This document shows positions 1 to 9,755 of a stretch of DNA of 50,547 nt, one piece after another (the first letter of the stretch is position 1; each line of letters opens with the position of its first letter). Both the position numbers and the translations under genes were made by a program. The notes under the pieces were generated by a model. That model searched no databases. It was not told the origin of the DNA and saw nothing but the letters and a program-made list of their open reading frames with translations. The DNA is from Desulfovibrio sp. (GTDB lineage: Bacteria > Desulfobacterota > Desulfovibrionia > Desulfovibrionales > Desulfovibrionaceae), in assembly GCA_024683955.1 (NCBI GenBank), contig JAIKXS010000064.1, positions 1 to 50,547 of the forward strand, given 5' to 3'.

Positions 1-502
1 ATATACTATTATAACATTAAAAATATCATAATTACATACTAATAACACAAAAATATATATAAAAAATATTATTTACTTAATAAAAAACTTAATTGAAAAT
101 CTCCGACACTCACAGAAAGGATAAAAAATGATACCATAATATTTTTCCTATAGATACGCTGCCATTATCGTTTTTCAACGATACCCAGCCTTAAATAAAG
201 TCACATGACTACACGGACAAAACAAAGACCGTGGGAAGCCTGCAAGATGTATTTCCAATGCGTTAAAATACCCGCTGACAAAATGACACAGTGACGCATG
301 CCGCGTTACGGAAAAGGGTCCATTGTCTGAATGGGCCGCGGCCATGGCCCGACACCCGCGTTGAAACAAAAATCCGGCTGTGGTAGGACCCGACATAGGG
401 CCATCATCTCCGAAAAATTCCTCTCCGCCATTCCCTGCTCGCGTGGCAAAGGGCGGAAGAGGGTGGTAAGACAGCTTTTCCCGAACAACAAGAGGTATAT
501 CC
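1..502. other. Intergenic region upstream of ilvD
   Basis: No gene is supported here. The first ~160 bases are extremely AT-rich and full of short A and T runs; composition then rises abruptly to that of the coding DNA from about 175 onward. Short open frames exist on both strands at 175-575 but have no ribosome-binding site and no recognisable protein character. The ilvD promoter should lie here, but I do not see a clear -35/-10 pair. Confidence 0.6.
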
Positions 503-2185
503 ATGTACGATGAAAAAAGTCAGAAAATGAAGCTGGGTCTTGAAAAAGCCCCCCACCGCTCCCTCCTTTATGCACTGGGCTTAACCAGAGAGGAAATCTC
601 CCGCCCTCTGGTTGGCGTTGTCAACGCCGCTAATGAAGTTGTCCCCGGGCACATCCATCTGCACACTCTCGCGAACGCGGTCAAGGCGGGTATTCGACTC
701 GCCGGGGGCACTCCGCTGGAATTTCCGGCTATCGCCGTCTGTGACGGCATTGCCATGAACCATGAAGGGATGCGCTTCTCGCTTCCTTCTCGTGAATTTA
801 TCGCTGACTCCATAGAAATCATGACCCGGGCCCACGCCTTTGACGCGCTGGTTTTTATCCCGAACTGTGACAAAAGCGTCCCCGGCATGCTTATGGCGAT
901 GATGCGACTCAATCTTCCGTCCATACTTATTTCGGGCGGTCCCATGCTACCCGGAACAAAAGGGCCTCACGAAAAAGCCGACCTGATTTCCGTCTTTGAA
1001 GCTGTCGGTAAGGTGCGGGCGGGGTTGATTACCGAGGAGCAGCTTGAGGAAATGACCGAGCACGCCTGTCCGGGGTGTGGGGCATGTGCCGGTATGTTCA
1101 CGGCAAACTCCATGAACTGTCTGGCTGAGGCCATAGGCGTTGCTTTGCCCGGCAATGGCACCATTCCCGCCGTAGACGCTGCCCGCGTACGTCTTGCAAA
1201 AAAAGCCGGCATGCGCGTTATGGAGTTGCTCGAAAAGAACATCCGCCCACTTGACATTGTGACTCAAGAATCCGTTGAGAATGCGGTGGCCGTTGACATG
1301 GCCCTTGGCTGTTCCACAAACACGGTTCTGCACCTCCCAGCCATATCTGGTGAGGCAGGGCTGAATCTCGGCATGGATATCTTCGACAAAGTAAGCCGCA
1401 AGGCCCCCAACCTCTGCAAGCTGTCACCAGCCGGTTCCTACTATATGGTAGACCTGAACAACGCCGGTGGTATTCCGGCGGTCATGCAGGAGCTCTCCAG
1501 CCTCAACCTCATCCATACTGACTGCAAAACCGTCACGGGCAAAACCGTAGGGGAAAATCTCAAGGACCTGCACGCAAAGATCCTCGACACCGATGTCATT
1601 CATCCGGTACAGCAGGCCTACTCAAAGGAAGGTGGAATAGCCATTCTCCACGGAACACTTGCACCGGAAGGCGCCGTCGTCAAGCAATCAGCGGTGGCAA
1701 AAGAAATGATGTGCCGAGAAGTAAAGGCCCGGGTCTTTGAATCCGAGGAAGATGCCATGCACGCCATCCTCGACGGCAAAATCAAGCCGGGAGACGGTGT
1801 TGTAATCCGTTACGAAGGCCCTCGCGGAGGACCGGGGATGCGTGAAATGCTTTCACCCACAGCGGCCATCACCGGCATGGGTCTCGGGAAGGATGTTGCC
1901 CTGCTTACGGACGGCCGTTTTTCCGGCGGAACGAACGGCGCTGCCATCGGGCACATCTCCCCAGAGGCTGCTGACGGCGGAGTAATTGCGCTTGTCGAGG
2001 AGGGGGACATCATCCGAATTGACATTCCCAATAGGACCCTCGACATTCTCGTCTCTCAGGAAGAACTCGAAAAACGGAAGGCAAAGCTCATCAGACCCAA
2101 AAAAGAATGTCCCTACCCAGTCCTTCGCCGTTACGCAAAACTCGTCAGCTCGGCGGCCAACGGCGGACGGTATAAGGATTTCTAG
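503..2185 (+). CDS. ilvD: Dihydroxy-acid dehydratase
   Basis: Converts 2,3-dihydroxy-isovalerate and its methylvalerate homologue to the 2-keto acids in valine, leucine and isoleucine synthesis; cytoplasmic. 560 residues, the usual family length. Visible cluster and active-site motifs: [10 protein letters not shown] with Cys122, and [16 protein letters not shown] with Cys189, Cys192 and Cys195. At residues 47-53 the sequence is VVPGHIH, as in E. coli IlvD, which carries a [4Fe-4S] cluster, rather than the Cys-containing form of [2Fe-2S] enzymes. The C-terminal part has the conserved [11 protein letters not shown] segment. The ATG at 503 follows AGAGGT at good spacing; upstream alternatives lack one. 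It stands alone, convergent with purM, and shares a bidirectional terminator with it. Confidence 0.97.
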   Translation: MYDEKSQKMKLGLEKAPHRSLLYALGLTREEISRPLVGVVNAANEVVPGHIHLHTLANAVKAGIRLAGGTPLEFPAIAVCDGIAMNHEGMRFSLPSREFIADSIEIMTRAHAFDALVFIPNCDKSVPGMLMAMMRLNLPSILISGGPMLPGTKGPHEKADLISVFEAVGKVRAGLITEEQLEEMTEHACPGCGACAGMFTANSMNCLAEAIGVALPGNGTIPAVDAARVRLAKKAGMRVMELLEKNIRPLDIVTQESVENAVAVDMALGCSTNTVLHLPAISGEAGLNLGMDIFDKVSRKAPNLCKLSPAGSYYMVDLNNAGGIPAVMQELSSLNLIHTDCKTVTGKTVGENLKDLHAKILDTDVIHPVQQAYSKEGGIAILHGTLAPEGAVVKQSAVAKEMMCREVKARVFESEEDAMHAILDGKIKPGDGVVIRYEGPRGGPGMREMLSPTAAITGMGLGKDVALLTDGRFSGGTNGAAIGHISPEAADGGVIALVEEGDIIRIDIPNRTLDILVSQEELEKRKAKLIRPKKECPYPVLRRYAKLVSSAANGGRYKDF

Positions 2186-2217
2186 TTCTTTCTCTGCTGA
2201 CGTTTCTTCACATAAAG

Positions 2218-2249
2218 AAAAAGGAGGCAACGCACGCTGCCTCCTTTTT
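2218..2249. terminator. Bidirectional intrinsic terminator between ilvD and purM
   Basis: Perfect hairpin GGAGGCA / TGCCTCC (2223-2229 with 2238-2244), flanked by five A on the left and five T on the right, so it works as an intrinsic terminator in both directions for the convergent ilvD and purM. Confidence 0.9.
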
Positions 2250-2280
2250 CTGTTATATTTTATGTTGAAACCCAAGCGTA

Positions 2281-3336
2281 CTAAATATCCAGAACAACCT
2301 GCTCGCTGTCAGCTGAGGAACGTTTCGTTATTTCCCCGATCTGCCAGGCAGGCATCTTAAACACACGGATACGGCTTATGGCCTCCTCTGCCTCCTCAGC
2401 GGGCAGCACAAGCACATAGCCAATTCCACAGTTAAAAATCTGAAAAAGTTCGGGCCAAGAAAGATTTCCCTCCTCTTTGAGCCACGTGAAGACAGGAGGT
2501 ATTTCCCACGAGCCAAAACGTATGTGAGCCTCCACCCTTTCAGGAAGGGTGCGGGGAATGTTGTCGAAGAATCCGCCTCCCGTGATATGGGCCATGCCCT
2601 TAATCTCCATATCGCGCAAAAGATGTCTGATGGGTTCCACATAAATTCTTGTAGGAGCCAAAAGCACATCGGCAAAGCTTTTCCCCGACTCACCAGGAAA
2701 GGCGGAGGCAAGATCGATGCCACGTTGCGTCAAAATTTTACGCACAAGGGAATACCCGTTAGAATGCAGCCCCGAAGAAGCAATACCGATGACAGCGTCC
2801 CCTACACGGATGGAGGAACCGTCAATAAGGCGGGCATTGTCAACAATCCCCACACAGAAGCCTGCAAGGTCATACTCACCGTCAGCGTACATATCGGGCA
2901 TTTCCGCGGTCTCACCACCAAGAAGCGCACATTCGGCAAGACGGCATCCTTCCGCGACGCCTTTAATAACAGTTTCAGCCGTTTCTACGTTCAGCTTTCC
3001 GGTGGCAAAATAATCAAGGAAGAACAATGGCAGTGCTCCCTGAACCAAGATATCATTGGCGCTCATCGCCACAAGATCTATGCCTACGGTGTCATGTTTG
3101 TTGGTGATGAAAGCAAGCTTAAGCTTCGTTCCGACTCCATCTGTTGAAGCGACAAGAAAGGGCTCGGACATATTGCCGATATCGGGACGGAAAAGCCCCC
3201 CAAATCCACCTATATCAGAAATGACACCTCGGGTTTGCGTTCCCTTAACAATGGCCTTTATTCTGTCAACAAGGGCATTGCCGGCCGCAATGTTAACTCC
3301 GGCGTCGGTGTAGGCTTTGGTTCTGTCAGTAGACAT
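2281..3336 (-). CDS. purM: Phosphoribosylformylglycinamidine cyclo-ligase
   Basis: AIR synthetase, fifth step of purine synthesis: ATP-dependent closure of FGAM to aminoimidazole ribotide; cytoplasmic. 351 residues, full length. The N terminus shows the family's YTDAGVNIAAGN segment, the glycine-rich GGFGGLF loop near residue 43, and the ATP/substrate segments VASTDGVGTKLK and LLGGETAEMPDMY. The ATG is preceded by AAGGA nine bases upstream. No other pur gene is adjacent, so it is a single-gene unit; 450 bases of non-coding sequence lie upstream. I see no purine riboswitch consensus there. Confidence 0.97.
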   Translation of the reverse strand: MSTDRTKAYTDAGVNIAAGNALVDRIKAIVKGTQTRGVISDIGGFGGLFRPDIGNMSEPFLVASTDGVGTKLKLAFITNKHDTVGIDLVAMSANDILVQGALPLFFLDYFATGKLNVETAETVIKGVAEGCRLAECALLGGETAEMPDMYADGEYDLAGFCVGIVDNARLIDGSSIRVGDAVIGIASSGLHSNGYSLVRKILTQRGIDLASAFPGESGKSFADVLLAPTRIYVEPIRHLLRDMEIKGMAHITGGGFFDNIPRTLPERVEAHIRFGSWEIPPVFTWLKEEGNLSWPELFQIFNCGIGYVLVLPAEEAEEAISRIRVFKMPAWQIGEITKRSSADSEQVVLDI

Positions 3337-3786
3337 GCACTAGTTCCTTATTGTTTCAAAGAGGTCCCCGGCAAGAGCGCAACCGCCGCAACATGCACGG
3401 GAGAGGGTTGCTCTTTTTCCGCGAAAAGGCCGTTAAACGTCCAAGGTCTTTTCCCTATTGAAACACCACTAAGACTATTTTTAAAAACAACGTTATTCTG
3501 CACAGTACGAAGAAAAGGCGTTAGCGGGATAAAAGAGCCCTTCCCCATTGATCGGAAATCCTCTCACACATGCGGTGTAACTCAGGATAACACCTTGCGT
3601 AAATACCACATTCTGTTATGAGATGCAAAAAGCCAAATGCAAAGGTTCCGGAGTAAATCATCGTCCTGCGCCGCTGATACTGCAGACAGAATACGAAGAA
3701 TACGCTCTGCCCCGCCGTACAAAAGGCGCCTGTTCATCCCCGGACATTTCTGTCAAAAATATCAAATTCTCCACGCGGAGCTGCAA
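3337..3786. other. Intergenic region between purM and a small exported-protein gene
   Basis: Divergent promoter region of about 450 bases with no supported gene. Short frames on both strands are not protein-like. I looked for the conserved purine-riboswitch core and for a PurR-type palindrome and found neither. Confidence 0.5.
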
Positions 3787-4074
3787 ATGAACAAAAATAT
3801 TTTTTTCGCTTCGCTTCTTTTCTTCTTCCCAGCGCTGACCATACAGGGAAGCGCGGCGGAGCAGCCTAGCGTCCATAACGAATATCACAACTCAACAATA
3901 TATTCAGGGACCACGGCTGTTGAAAAGGAGGAACCTTCTTTTCCACCTGAAGGAATCTACACGTACGACGATCCCGAAACCGGCGACCATGTCATCTCGG
4001 TCCGCTCCCGTCGCAGCGACCCACAGCAAAACAATACACCGCTCCTGATCAAACCCATCATACGACCTTTTTAG
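3787..4074 (+). CDS. Small exported protein of unknown function
   Basis: 95 residues starting MNKNIFFASLLFFFPAL. The first ~24 residues form a classic signal peptide: two lysine-region charges, a phenylalanine/leucine-rich core, and a small-residue end GSAA before EQPS. The mature part is short, polar and proline-rich, with the segment YDDPETGDHVISVR and a basic C-terminal tail ending PIIRPF; no Cys and no known fold are visible. An in-frame extension upstream to 3637 exists, but the signal peptide and the ATG after GGAGCTGCAA argue for 3787. It sits 18 bases before amrS and could share its transcript. Function unknown; conserved-hypothetical periplasmic proteins of this style occur in Desulfovibrionaceae (my recollection, unchecked). 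Confidence 0.7.
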   Translation: MNKNIFFASLLFFFPALTIQGSAAEQPSVHNEYHNSTIYSGTTAVEKEEPSFPPEGIYTYDDPETGDHVISVRSRRSDPQQNNTPLLIKPIIRPF

Positions 4075-4092
4075 CTCCTTACGAGACTGCCA

Positions 4093-5097
4093 ATGCTGCC
4101 AACCCTCCTCTGGTCAAATACTGAAGGATTGACTATCAGATGTTCTCTTTGTTCCCATGAATGTCTCATCAAAAATGGAAATAAGGGAATCTGCAAAGCG
4201 CGTATCAACAAAGACGGACAACTGGTGAGCGTTCTTACCGACGTTGTTTCAAGCATACAGATGGATCCGGTTGAAAAAAAGCCTCTTTTTCACTTTCTTC
4301 CCGGAACAAAAACCTTTTCTGTCGGCAGTGTCGGATGCAATTTTCACTGTACCTTCTGCCAGAACAACCATATTTCAAACATTCCCCAAACAGGAGTAAT
4401 CAACGGGCGCAAGGCCAATGCACGAACGCTCCTTGACCTTGCCCAAAAACAAAACGCAAAAAGCATCGCCTTCACCTATAATGAACCGACGCTTTCCGTG
4501 GAGCTCATTCAGGAAACAGCGGAACGGGCCAAGGCCTACCAGCTTCCCGTCATCCTTGTCAGCAACGGATATATGAGCAGGGCATGCATAGACCTTTTAA
4601 GACATTCGATTCACGCTATCAATGTAGACATCAAATCCTTCAGCGACGCCTTTTACCGCGAGTACTGCGGCGCAAAGCTAGCGCCGGTTCTTGATGCCGT
4701 GCAGTACATCAGGGACTGCGGCTGGTGGCTTGAAATCACAACCCTCGTCATTCCTTCCGTGAACGACAGCCCCGAAGAGCTGAAACAATGCGCCCGGTTC
4801 ATCCATGATGTCCTCGGACCTGATGTTCCCTGGCATGTAACAGCCTTTCACGGGGCGCACAAAATGGCAAACCACCCCTCAACGACTTCTGATCAGCTTC
4901 AGACTGCCTGGCGCATAGGGAAGGAAGCCGGACTTAACTATGTTTACATGGGCAATCTGGCAAGCCCCGTCGGCGGCAACACGTACTGCCCGTCCTGTAA
5001 AGCCCTTGTTGTTGAGCGGACACCATGGAAGATATTGTTTCCGCCCCACGGTCACTGTCCGAAATGCGGGACCCCAATCCCCGGGGTATGGCGGTGA
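4093..5097 (+). CDS. amrS: AmmeMemoRadiSam-system radical SAM protein (AmrS-like)
   Basis: 334 residues related to pyruvate-formate-lyase-activating enzymes. Radical SAM cluster motif CNFHCTFCQN (CX3CX2C) lies at about residues 84-93. An N-terminal zinc-like CSLCSHECLI segment and a C-terminal CPSC...CPKC pair suggest further metal sites. The family member AmrS belongs to the AmmeMemoRadiSam system, usually with a Memo-like and an AMMECR1-like protein; neither is next to it here, so the substrate cannot be read from context. The stop codon overlaps the following cobalamin adenosyltransferase start by ten bases, indicating translational coupling. Confidence 0.85.
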   Translation: MLPTLLWSNTEGLTIRCSLCSHECLIKNGNKGICKARINKDGQLVSVLTDVVSSIQMDPVEKKPLFHFLPGTKTFSVGSVGCNFHCTFCQNNHISNIPQTGVINGRKANARTLLDLAQKQNAKSIAFTYNEPTLSVELIQETAERAKAYQLPVILVSNGYMSRACIDLLRHSIHAINVDIKSFSDAFYREYCGAKLAPVLDAVQYIRDCGWWLEITTLVIPSVNDSPEELKQCARFIHDVLGPDVPWHVTAFHGAHKMANHPSTTSDQLQTAWRIGKEAGLNYVYMGNLASPVGGNTYCPSCKALVVERTPWKILFPPHGHCPKCGTPIPGVWR

Positions 5098-5597
5098 TTA
5101 TCCTTTACTTCGGTCACGGAAAAGGAAAGACGAGCGCCTGTCTTGGACAGGCGCTCCGTGCTTTGGGGCACCGGTACAGGGTCGCCTTCGGGCAATATAT
5201 CAAACGCCCCAACAGGGCCGGTGAACAGAGCATGCTTAAACGGCTTCTCAGGGAGGATTTTTTTGCAAACGGTTGCGGATTCGTCAAAAATGCCACGGAC
5301 CTCACTAAACACAGGGCCGCCGCACAAGCCATGCTTGCCTGGGCGGAAGAAAAAGCCGAGCATTGCTGGCTCCTCATTATCGATGAAGCCCTCTATGCTC
5401 TCGAATACGGCCTGCTTTCAGAACAGGATCTCCGCCATCTTTGCGGACTCTGCCGAACGAAAGGCTGCCACCTTGTACTTTCAGGGCGTACGGCCCCTCC
5501 CTGGCTTCTCGCGCTTTCAGACACGGCAACCCGGCTTGAAGAAGAAAAACATCCCTTTGCCTCGGGGGGGAAAGCCGTTTTAGGCATAGACTACTGA
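5088..5597 (+). CDS. cobO: Cob(I)alamin adenosyltransferase (BtuR/CobO type)
   Basis: 169 residues. Transfers the adenosyl group of ATP to reduced corrinoids to form adenosylcobalamin or an adenosylated precursor. The P-loop GHGKGKTSA is at residues 8-16 and the Walker-B-like segment WLLIIDEALYAL near residue 95; the family motif RPNRAGEQ-like segment follows the P-loop as expected. An in-frame ATG at 5025 exists but would lie deep inside amrS; the ATG at 5088 places the P-loop at the family's usual distance from the N terminus. A run of seven G near the 3' end (around 5564) is in frame. It is the last gene of the short amrS-cobO unit. Confidence 0.9.
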   Translation: MAVIILYFGHGKGKTSACLGQALRALGHRYRVAFGQYIKRPNRAGEQSMLKRLLREDFFANGCGFVKNATDLTKHRAAAQAMLAWAEEKAEHCWLLIIDEALYALEYGLLSEQDLRHLCGLCRTKGCHLVLSGRTAPPWLLALSDTATRLEEEKHPFASGGKAVLGIDY

Positions 5598-5726
5598 AAA
5601 AGCTTCCGTGAAAACCCGGCAACCTCCTTGATCAGCAAATATCCTCCAGGCTCGTGCATTCCACGTCTTCACAGAGACCACGCAGAATGCGCCACATCTT
5701 CTGTAACGCATTTCCCCAGCTCAAAA

Positions 5727-8075
5727 TCAGAGTGACCCTGAAAGCCAGGCCCCTTTCTCCTCCTCGCTATAGGGTGAAAGAGGTGTATTTTCCTCCAATA
5801 CCCATACTCCCGAAGGACAAACACCGCAGCAGACTCCGCAGCCTATGCAAAACGCATCGTCGGACACGTACCGAAACTGCCCGTCCTCATCGACAACTCG
5901 CCGGATAGCACGCTCTGGACAGGATGTCTCACAGGTATGACAGTCCCGGCAGGTGCCGCAGCTTAGGCACCTGTTGTAATCGGCCTCCTTCAGTTCATCC
6001 GAGTGTTCCTGTTTGGCAAACCAGGCAAGATGAAGCTGTTCACGGGGGATAGGTTCCTGTTGCTTTGTTTTGAAGACCTCTCCCGAAAAAAAGCACTCGC
6101 AGGCTTGAACAGCCTGATTGGCAGAGCCTATTGTCTCGGCAAGCAGCCCCTTCCTAACCATGTCCCCCACGGCAAAGACACCGTCAAGAACACTCCCGTC
6201 GTGACGGAGAGCCAGCCGTTTTCCCTCAACGCACGCCTCGCCGGGCAAATAGCTGTAGTCGGCAAGATCACGCACACAAAGAAAACACTCATCACAGGCA
6301 AAAAGGCGTCCGTCCTCGGCCTCAACCCCCTCAGGACCGATCTCCTTAACAGCACACGGCCAGACAACATGAACACCAAGTTTCTGAAGGGACGCAAGCT
6401 CTTCAGGGAAGACGGGCGGGCGGACGTTATCCAGAAGCGTGACGTCTGCAGCGCCAAGCGCCATGGCTTTTTTGGCACAGCGGACCCCTTTGTTACCGCA
6501 CCCGATAATCACCACACGGCCGCTGAGACGCCGTGCCTCTCCACCGATGGGCTCCTTCAAAAAGGCCGCCCCGTCTTTTGCGAGCTCAAGGCCTTTCCAA
6601 GGCAAGTCAGCTTTTTTATGTGTTCCCGTTGCACAGATGACAGCGTCGTATTCCGTACGGATGGCGGCGAAAGACTGGGCCGTAACCGTACAGGACATTT
6701 GGCAGTCAATCCCTGAGTCAACTATACGCTGAACCTCACTCAGAAAAAGTTCATGATCGGCTTCTCCCGGGAAGGCTGCTTCAAGCTTTCCACCAAGAAA
6801 AGACTCCTTTTCAAAAAGCGTCACGGCATGACCGCGTCTCCTGAGCTGCCACGCTGCCGTCAGCCCCGCGATTCCACCACCTATGACAGCGACTCTCTTT
6901 CCCGTTGGCGTCGCAGGCGGCAAAAGGGTCGCTCTGGCGGACAAAAGTCCCAACACGTTGGCGTCCAGAGCGCTGTCAAGGGAAAGACGCGAACATGCAA
7001 GCATGCAAAGACTTGGACAAAGTCCCCCGCAAACAGTCCCGGGGAAGGGAGTGTATTCAAGCACAAGACGAAGGGCCTCTTCGTGTTTACCCTCGCGCAA
7101 AAGCGAATATCTCAGCTGACTCGGGATCTTGCAAGGGCAGGCAAACTCGCAGGGAGCCTGATACTTACGGTTACTCCATGAGGGAACCCGCAAACGGTAG
7201 CGCCCCCGGCCAAGAAGACCGCGATGCTCCCCGCTGTCGGGTAATACATCGGAAAAAAGACCGTTAGGAACCCATTTCTCTTCCCTGTACTCCCGAAGGC
7301 TCGGACGTTCGGTCCGACTGTAGTCCTCTCCATGCTGCGGGACGATTTTATGCCATTCCTGCCAGTCGGAAAGATTGGACAGTTTTGCCTCCTCACCGAT
7401 GGCTTCGAGGAAGGCAGGGAGTCCTTTCTCGAGAAAATTCCGGTCCTCCTCCTCAAGGGAGAGAAAACGGACATCGGGCGGAAGAGTGCAAAGGGGTCCC
7501 CTCACATAGACCACGCCCCCAACCATACCGATACAGGGGCGCTCACCGAGAACGCTCTCGTCCTGCCTGCAGTCAACACCGCAGACGATAGCCTTTCCCC
7601 CCCCCATAAATTCAAAGGAAAAGCTACCGACACTGCGCAGGATCCAAAGTTCCGGAGCAGGATAGAGTGGATCTTTTTTCATAAGCGAGCCCGATCTGCT
7701 GCCGGCTCTGCCTCCGATATATATACGTCCGCTTGCCGCGCAGTGCCCTGCCGTATCGCCCGCGTCACCCTTTATGACAACGCAGCCGCCAGCGTTGAGC
7801 CAGCCCACATCGGCCGGCGCCGGGCCATCGCAGATGACGGTTGTTCTCGGCAGGGCCATGGCACCAACTCGCTGCCCCGGATTGGTCACATAAAAAGAGA
7901 GTTCCTTATCCTCCCTGTTCCAAAGGGGGCCGCCTATGTCGTGCTGTCCCGAGGCATGGATGGCGAAGGATGTTTCCCCGTCCTTGACAGCCTCTTCGAT
8001 GGTGCGCAAAAGCGCCTCCGTAGACATACGCTCTTCGTGGTCATTCTTCTTCTGCAAAGTCTCTATGGTGAGCAT
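5727..8075 (-). CDS. Fusion: GltB C-terminal (GXGXG) domain + GltD-like flavoprotein + ferredoxin
   Basis: 782 residues. Residues ~20-250 are the glutamate-synthase GXGXG beta-helix domain (repeats such as GGCVVIKGDAGDTAG and GMVGGVVYVRGP). Residues ~300-720 are a GltD-like NAD(P)H:acceptor oxidoreductase: an N-terminal cysteine region with CEFACPCKIPSQ and CGGLCPSLC, the FAD site AVIGGGIAGLTAAW, a second nucleotide site VVIIGCGNKGVRCAKKA, and the terminal FAD motif DGVFAVGDMV. The last ~80 residues carry two 4Fe-4S sets, CLSCGTCRDCHTCETSCP and CIGCGVCCGVCP. It is the third piece of a split glutamate synthase, 48 bases after gltB2. In frame at 7597-7605 is a run of nine G (coding strand). Separate gltB3 and gltD genes are the commoner arrangement. 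Confidence 0.85.
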   Translation of the reverse strand: MLTIETLQKKNDHEERMSTEALLRTIEEAVKDGETSFAIHASGQHDIGGPLWNREDKELSFYVTNPGQRVGAMALPRTTVICDGPAPADVGWLNAGGCVVIKGDAGDTAGHCAASGRIYIGGRAGSRSGSLMKKDPLYPAPELWILRSVGSFSFEFMGGGKAIVCGVDCRQDESVLGERPCIGMVGGVVYVRGPLCTLPPDVRFLSLEEEDRNFLEKGLPAFLEAIGEEAKLSNLSDWQEWHKIVPQHGEDYSRTERPSLREYREEKWVPNGLFSDVLPDSGEHRGLLGRGRYRLRVPSWSNRKYQAPCEFACPCKIPSQLRYSLLREGKHEEALRLVLEYTPFPGTVCGGLCPSLCMLACSRLSLDSALDANVLGLLSARATLLPPATPTGKRVAVIGGGIAGLTAAWQLRRRGHAVTLFEKESFLGGKLEAAFPGEADHELFLSEVQRIVDSGIDCQMSCTVTAQSFAAIRTEYDAVICATGTHKKADLPWKGLELAKDGAAFLKEPIGGEARRLSGRVVIIGCGNKGVRCAKKAMALGAADVTLLDNVRPPVFPEELASLQKLGVHVVWPCAVKEIGPEGVEAEDGRLFACDECFLCVRDLADYSYLPGEACVEGKRLALRHDGSVLDGVFAVGDMVRKGLLAETIGSANQAVQACECFFSGEVFKTKQQEPIPREQLHLAWFAKQEHSDELKEADYNRCLSCGTCRDCHTCETSCPERAIRRVVDEDGQFRYVSDDAFCIGCGVCCGVCPSGVWVLEENTPLSPYSEEEKGAWLSGSL

Positions 8076-8123
8076 GGATATTCTCGCTTCTTCTTATATA
8101 AAAAAGGGATCCGTTCGCAGCGG

Positions 8124-9755
8124 TTAGCAGGCGTACTGTATGCCCAGCTTGGCCGCGATATCGGCATCCCAGCTCAGGAGGGCGTCAGAACGGCCGACTG
8201 GCAGGGAACTGTTGCCCACAGGGGCCAGCAGTTTCTTCAGCTCCGCATCAAAGGTCAAGACGTAGCGTACAATGTTTTCCGCGGCCGTATCGATATCAAG
8301 ACGCTGCATAAGCCGGTAGTCCTGAGTGCAGATACCCGTCGGGCAGCGCCCTGTATTGCACTGGTTACATCGACCATACTCGTCGCCGACGCAGCCGAGA
8401 AGCTGCAAAAGAAGTTTGCCGATAAAGACGCCATTTGCCCCGAGACATATCATTTTAAAGGCATCGGCAGCCGCCTGTCCCGTCATGCCGATACCTCCAC
8501 CGGCCCAGAGCGGGATTTGCCCCTGCAGGCCCTGCCGCACGGCAGCCTGATAGCAATCACGGATTTTGCTCACTATGGGATGGCCGGTATGATCAAGGGA
8601 AACCGTGTGAGCGGCACCGGTGCCCCCCTGTATTCCATCAAGAAAAAAGCCGCCGCAAATATGGTATGGATCACGCAGGAGATTGTTGTACACGGCAACG
8701 GATGTGGCCGACGCCGCACATTTGATGGCCACGGGCACACGGAAGCCGAATGCCGCGTTCAGCGAAAGATGCATTTTTTGTACGGACTCCTCGATGGAAT
8801 AGAGTCCCTGATGGTTGGCCGGAGAATGCAGGGTTGTCTTCGGAACGCCACGGATGGCCTGAATATGCGGACCTACCTTGTTTGACGGAAGCAGCCCACC
8901 GTCTCCTGGTTTCGCGCCCTGTCCTATTTTGATCAAAATTCCGGCAGGATCCGTTCGCATGAATGGCAGGGCACGCACAATCCGATTCCAGCCAAAATGT
9001 CCTGAAGCGATCTGAATGATCATGTACTGGAGCTTGTCACTGGTCAAAAGCTTCAAGGGCATGCCGCCTTCGCCAGAGCTCATGCGCACTGGCAAATGAC
9101 ATTCCTCGTTGAGATAGCTGACGGCCAGCGCTATGGCTTCCCAGGCGCGTGTCGAAAGAGCTCCGATGGACATATCAGAAAAAAGAAGGGGATATATCCA
9201 ACGAACAGGTGGTACAGATGCCACAAGACGCAATGAGTCTCCCTCCACAGAAAGGGGAAGGTCTGAGGGGGCCAGCACCCGTCCGAGTGGAGCACAGAGA
9301 TCAAAGGTATGCCGTTCGGAATCAAGGGCCGGGTCCGTCATCTGGGAAATCCGTCCGATGACAATGCTGTCAAGCGTCCGCTGTCGATTAAGATTACTCC
9401 TGCCGCCCTGTCTGGGGGGACCTTGCCTTGAAGAAATAAAATTCTTGCGGGAGTGGGGATTGAAGACCGGGTGGATGGCGTGGTTTGGACAAATCTTTTC
9501 GCACATTCCGCAGCCCACGCAGCGGTCGGTCAGCGAAGCCTTCTGACGGATAACAGGCCTAGTCTGCCGTTTCTTCTGGGGTTTAGGAAAGGCTGTCTCC
9601 GAAAAGGTCGTGGTCCTGGCCTGGGCGGTCACCTCTATGGCATTGAAGGTACAGGCCGCAACACAGGACCCGCAAAGCGTACAGAGTTCAGGCTGATAGG
9701 CAATGGTCCAGTCAAGGTCATTCACCGTGATATCGTGTATGGTCACTGTTTCCAT
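8124..9755 (-). CDS. Glutamate synthase FMN/synthase domain subunit with N-terminal ferredoxin domains
   Basis: 543 residues. The N terminus has two 4Fe-4S clusters, Cys25/28/31/35 and Cys79/82/85/89, each ending in the usual C-x3-C form. The rest is the FMN-binding synthase barrel of GltB (GlxD-type): MSIGALS and SSGEGG motifs, then GGFFLDGIQGGTGA and the 3Fe-4S segment CNQCNTGRCPTGIC near residue 470. It catalyses reductive amination of 2-oxoglutarate with ammonia delivered by the amidotransferase subunit. The extra ferredoxin domains suggest electrons enter from ferredoxin and/or the GltD-like partner. It overlaps gltB1 by 13 bases. Confidence 0.9.
   Translation of the reverse strand: METVTIHDITVNDLDWTIAYQPELCTLCGSCVAACTFNAIEVTAQARTTTFSETAFPKPQKKRQTRPVIRQKASLTDRCVGCGMCEKICPNHAIHPVFNPHSRKNFISSRQGPPRQGGRSNLNRQRTLDSIVIGRISQMTDPALDSERHTFDLCAPLGRVLAPSDLPLSVEGDSLRLVASVPPVRWIYPLLFSDMSIGALSTRAWEAIALAVSYLNEECHLPVRMSSGEGGMPLKLLTSDKLQYMIIQIASGHFGWNRIVRALPFMRTDPAGILIKIGQGAKPGDGGLLPSNKVGPHIQAIRGVPKTTLHSPANHQGLYSIEESVQKMHLSLNAAFGFRVPVAIKCAASATSVAVYNNLLRDPYHICGGFFLDGIQGGTGAAHTVSLDHTGHPIVSKIRDCYQAAVRQGLQGQIPLWAGGGIGMTGQAAADAFKMICLGANGVFIGKLLLQLLGCVGDEYGRCNQCNTGRCPTGICTQDYRLMQRLDIDTAAENIVRYVLTFDAELKKLLAPVGNSSLPVGRSDALLSWDADIAAKLGIQYAC

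Noticed and set aside
2524..3147. 207-codon frame opposite purM
   Set aside because: Antisense shadow of a well-conserved gene.
7332..8885. A 517-codon plus-strand open frame
   Set aside because: It lies antisense to gltB2 and the GltB3-GltD fusion, whose domains are unmistakable; the frame is a shadow of biased codon use on the other strand.
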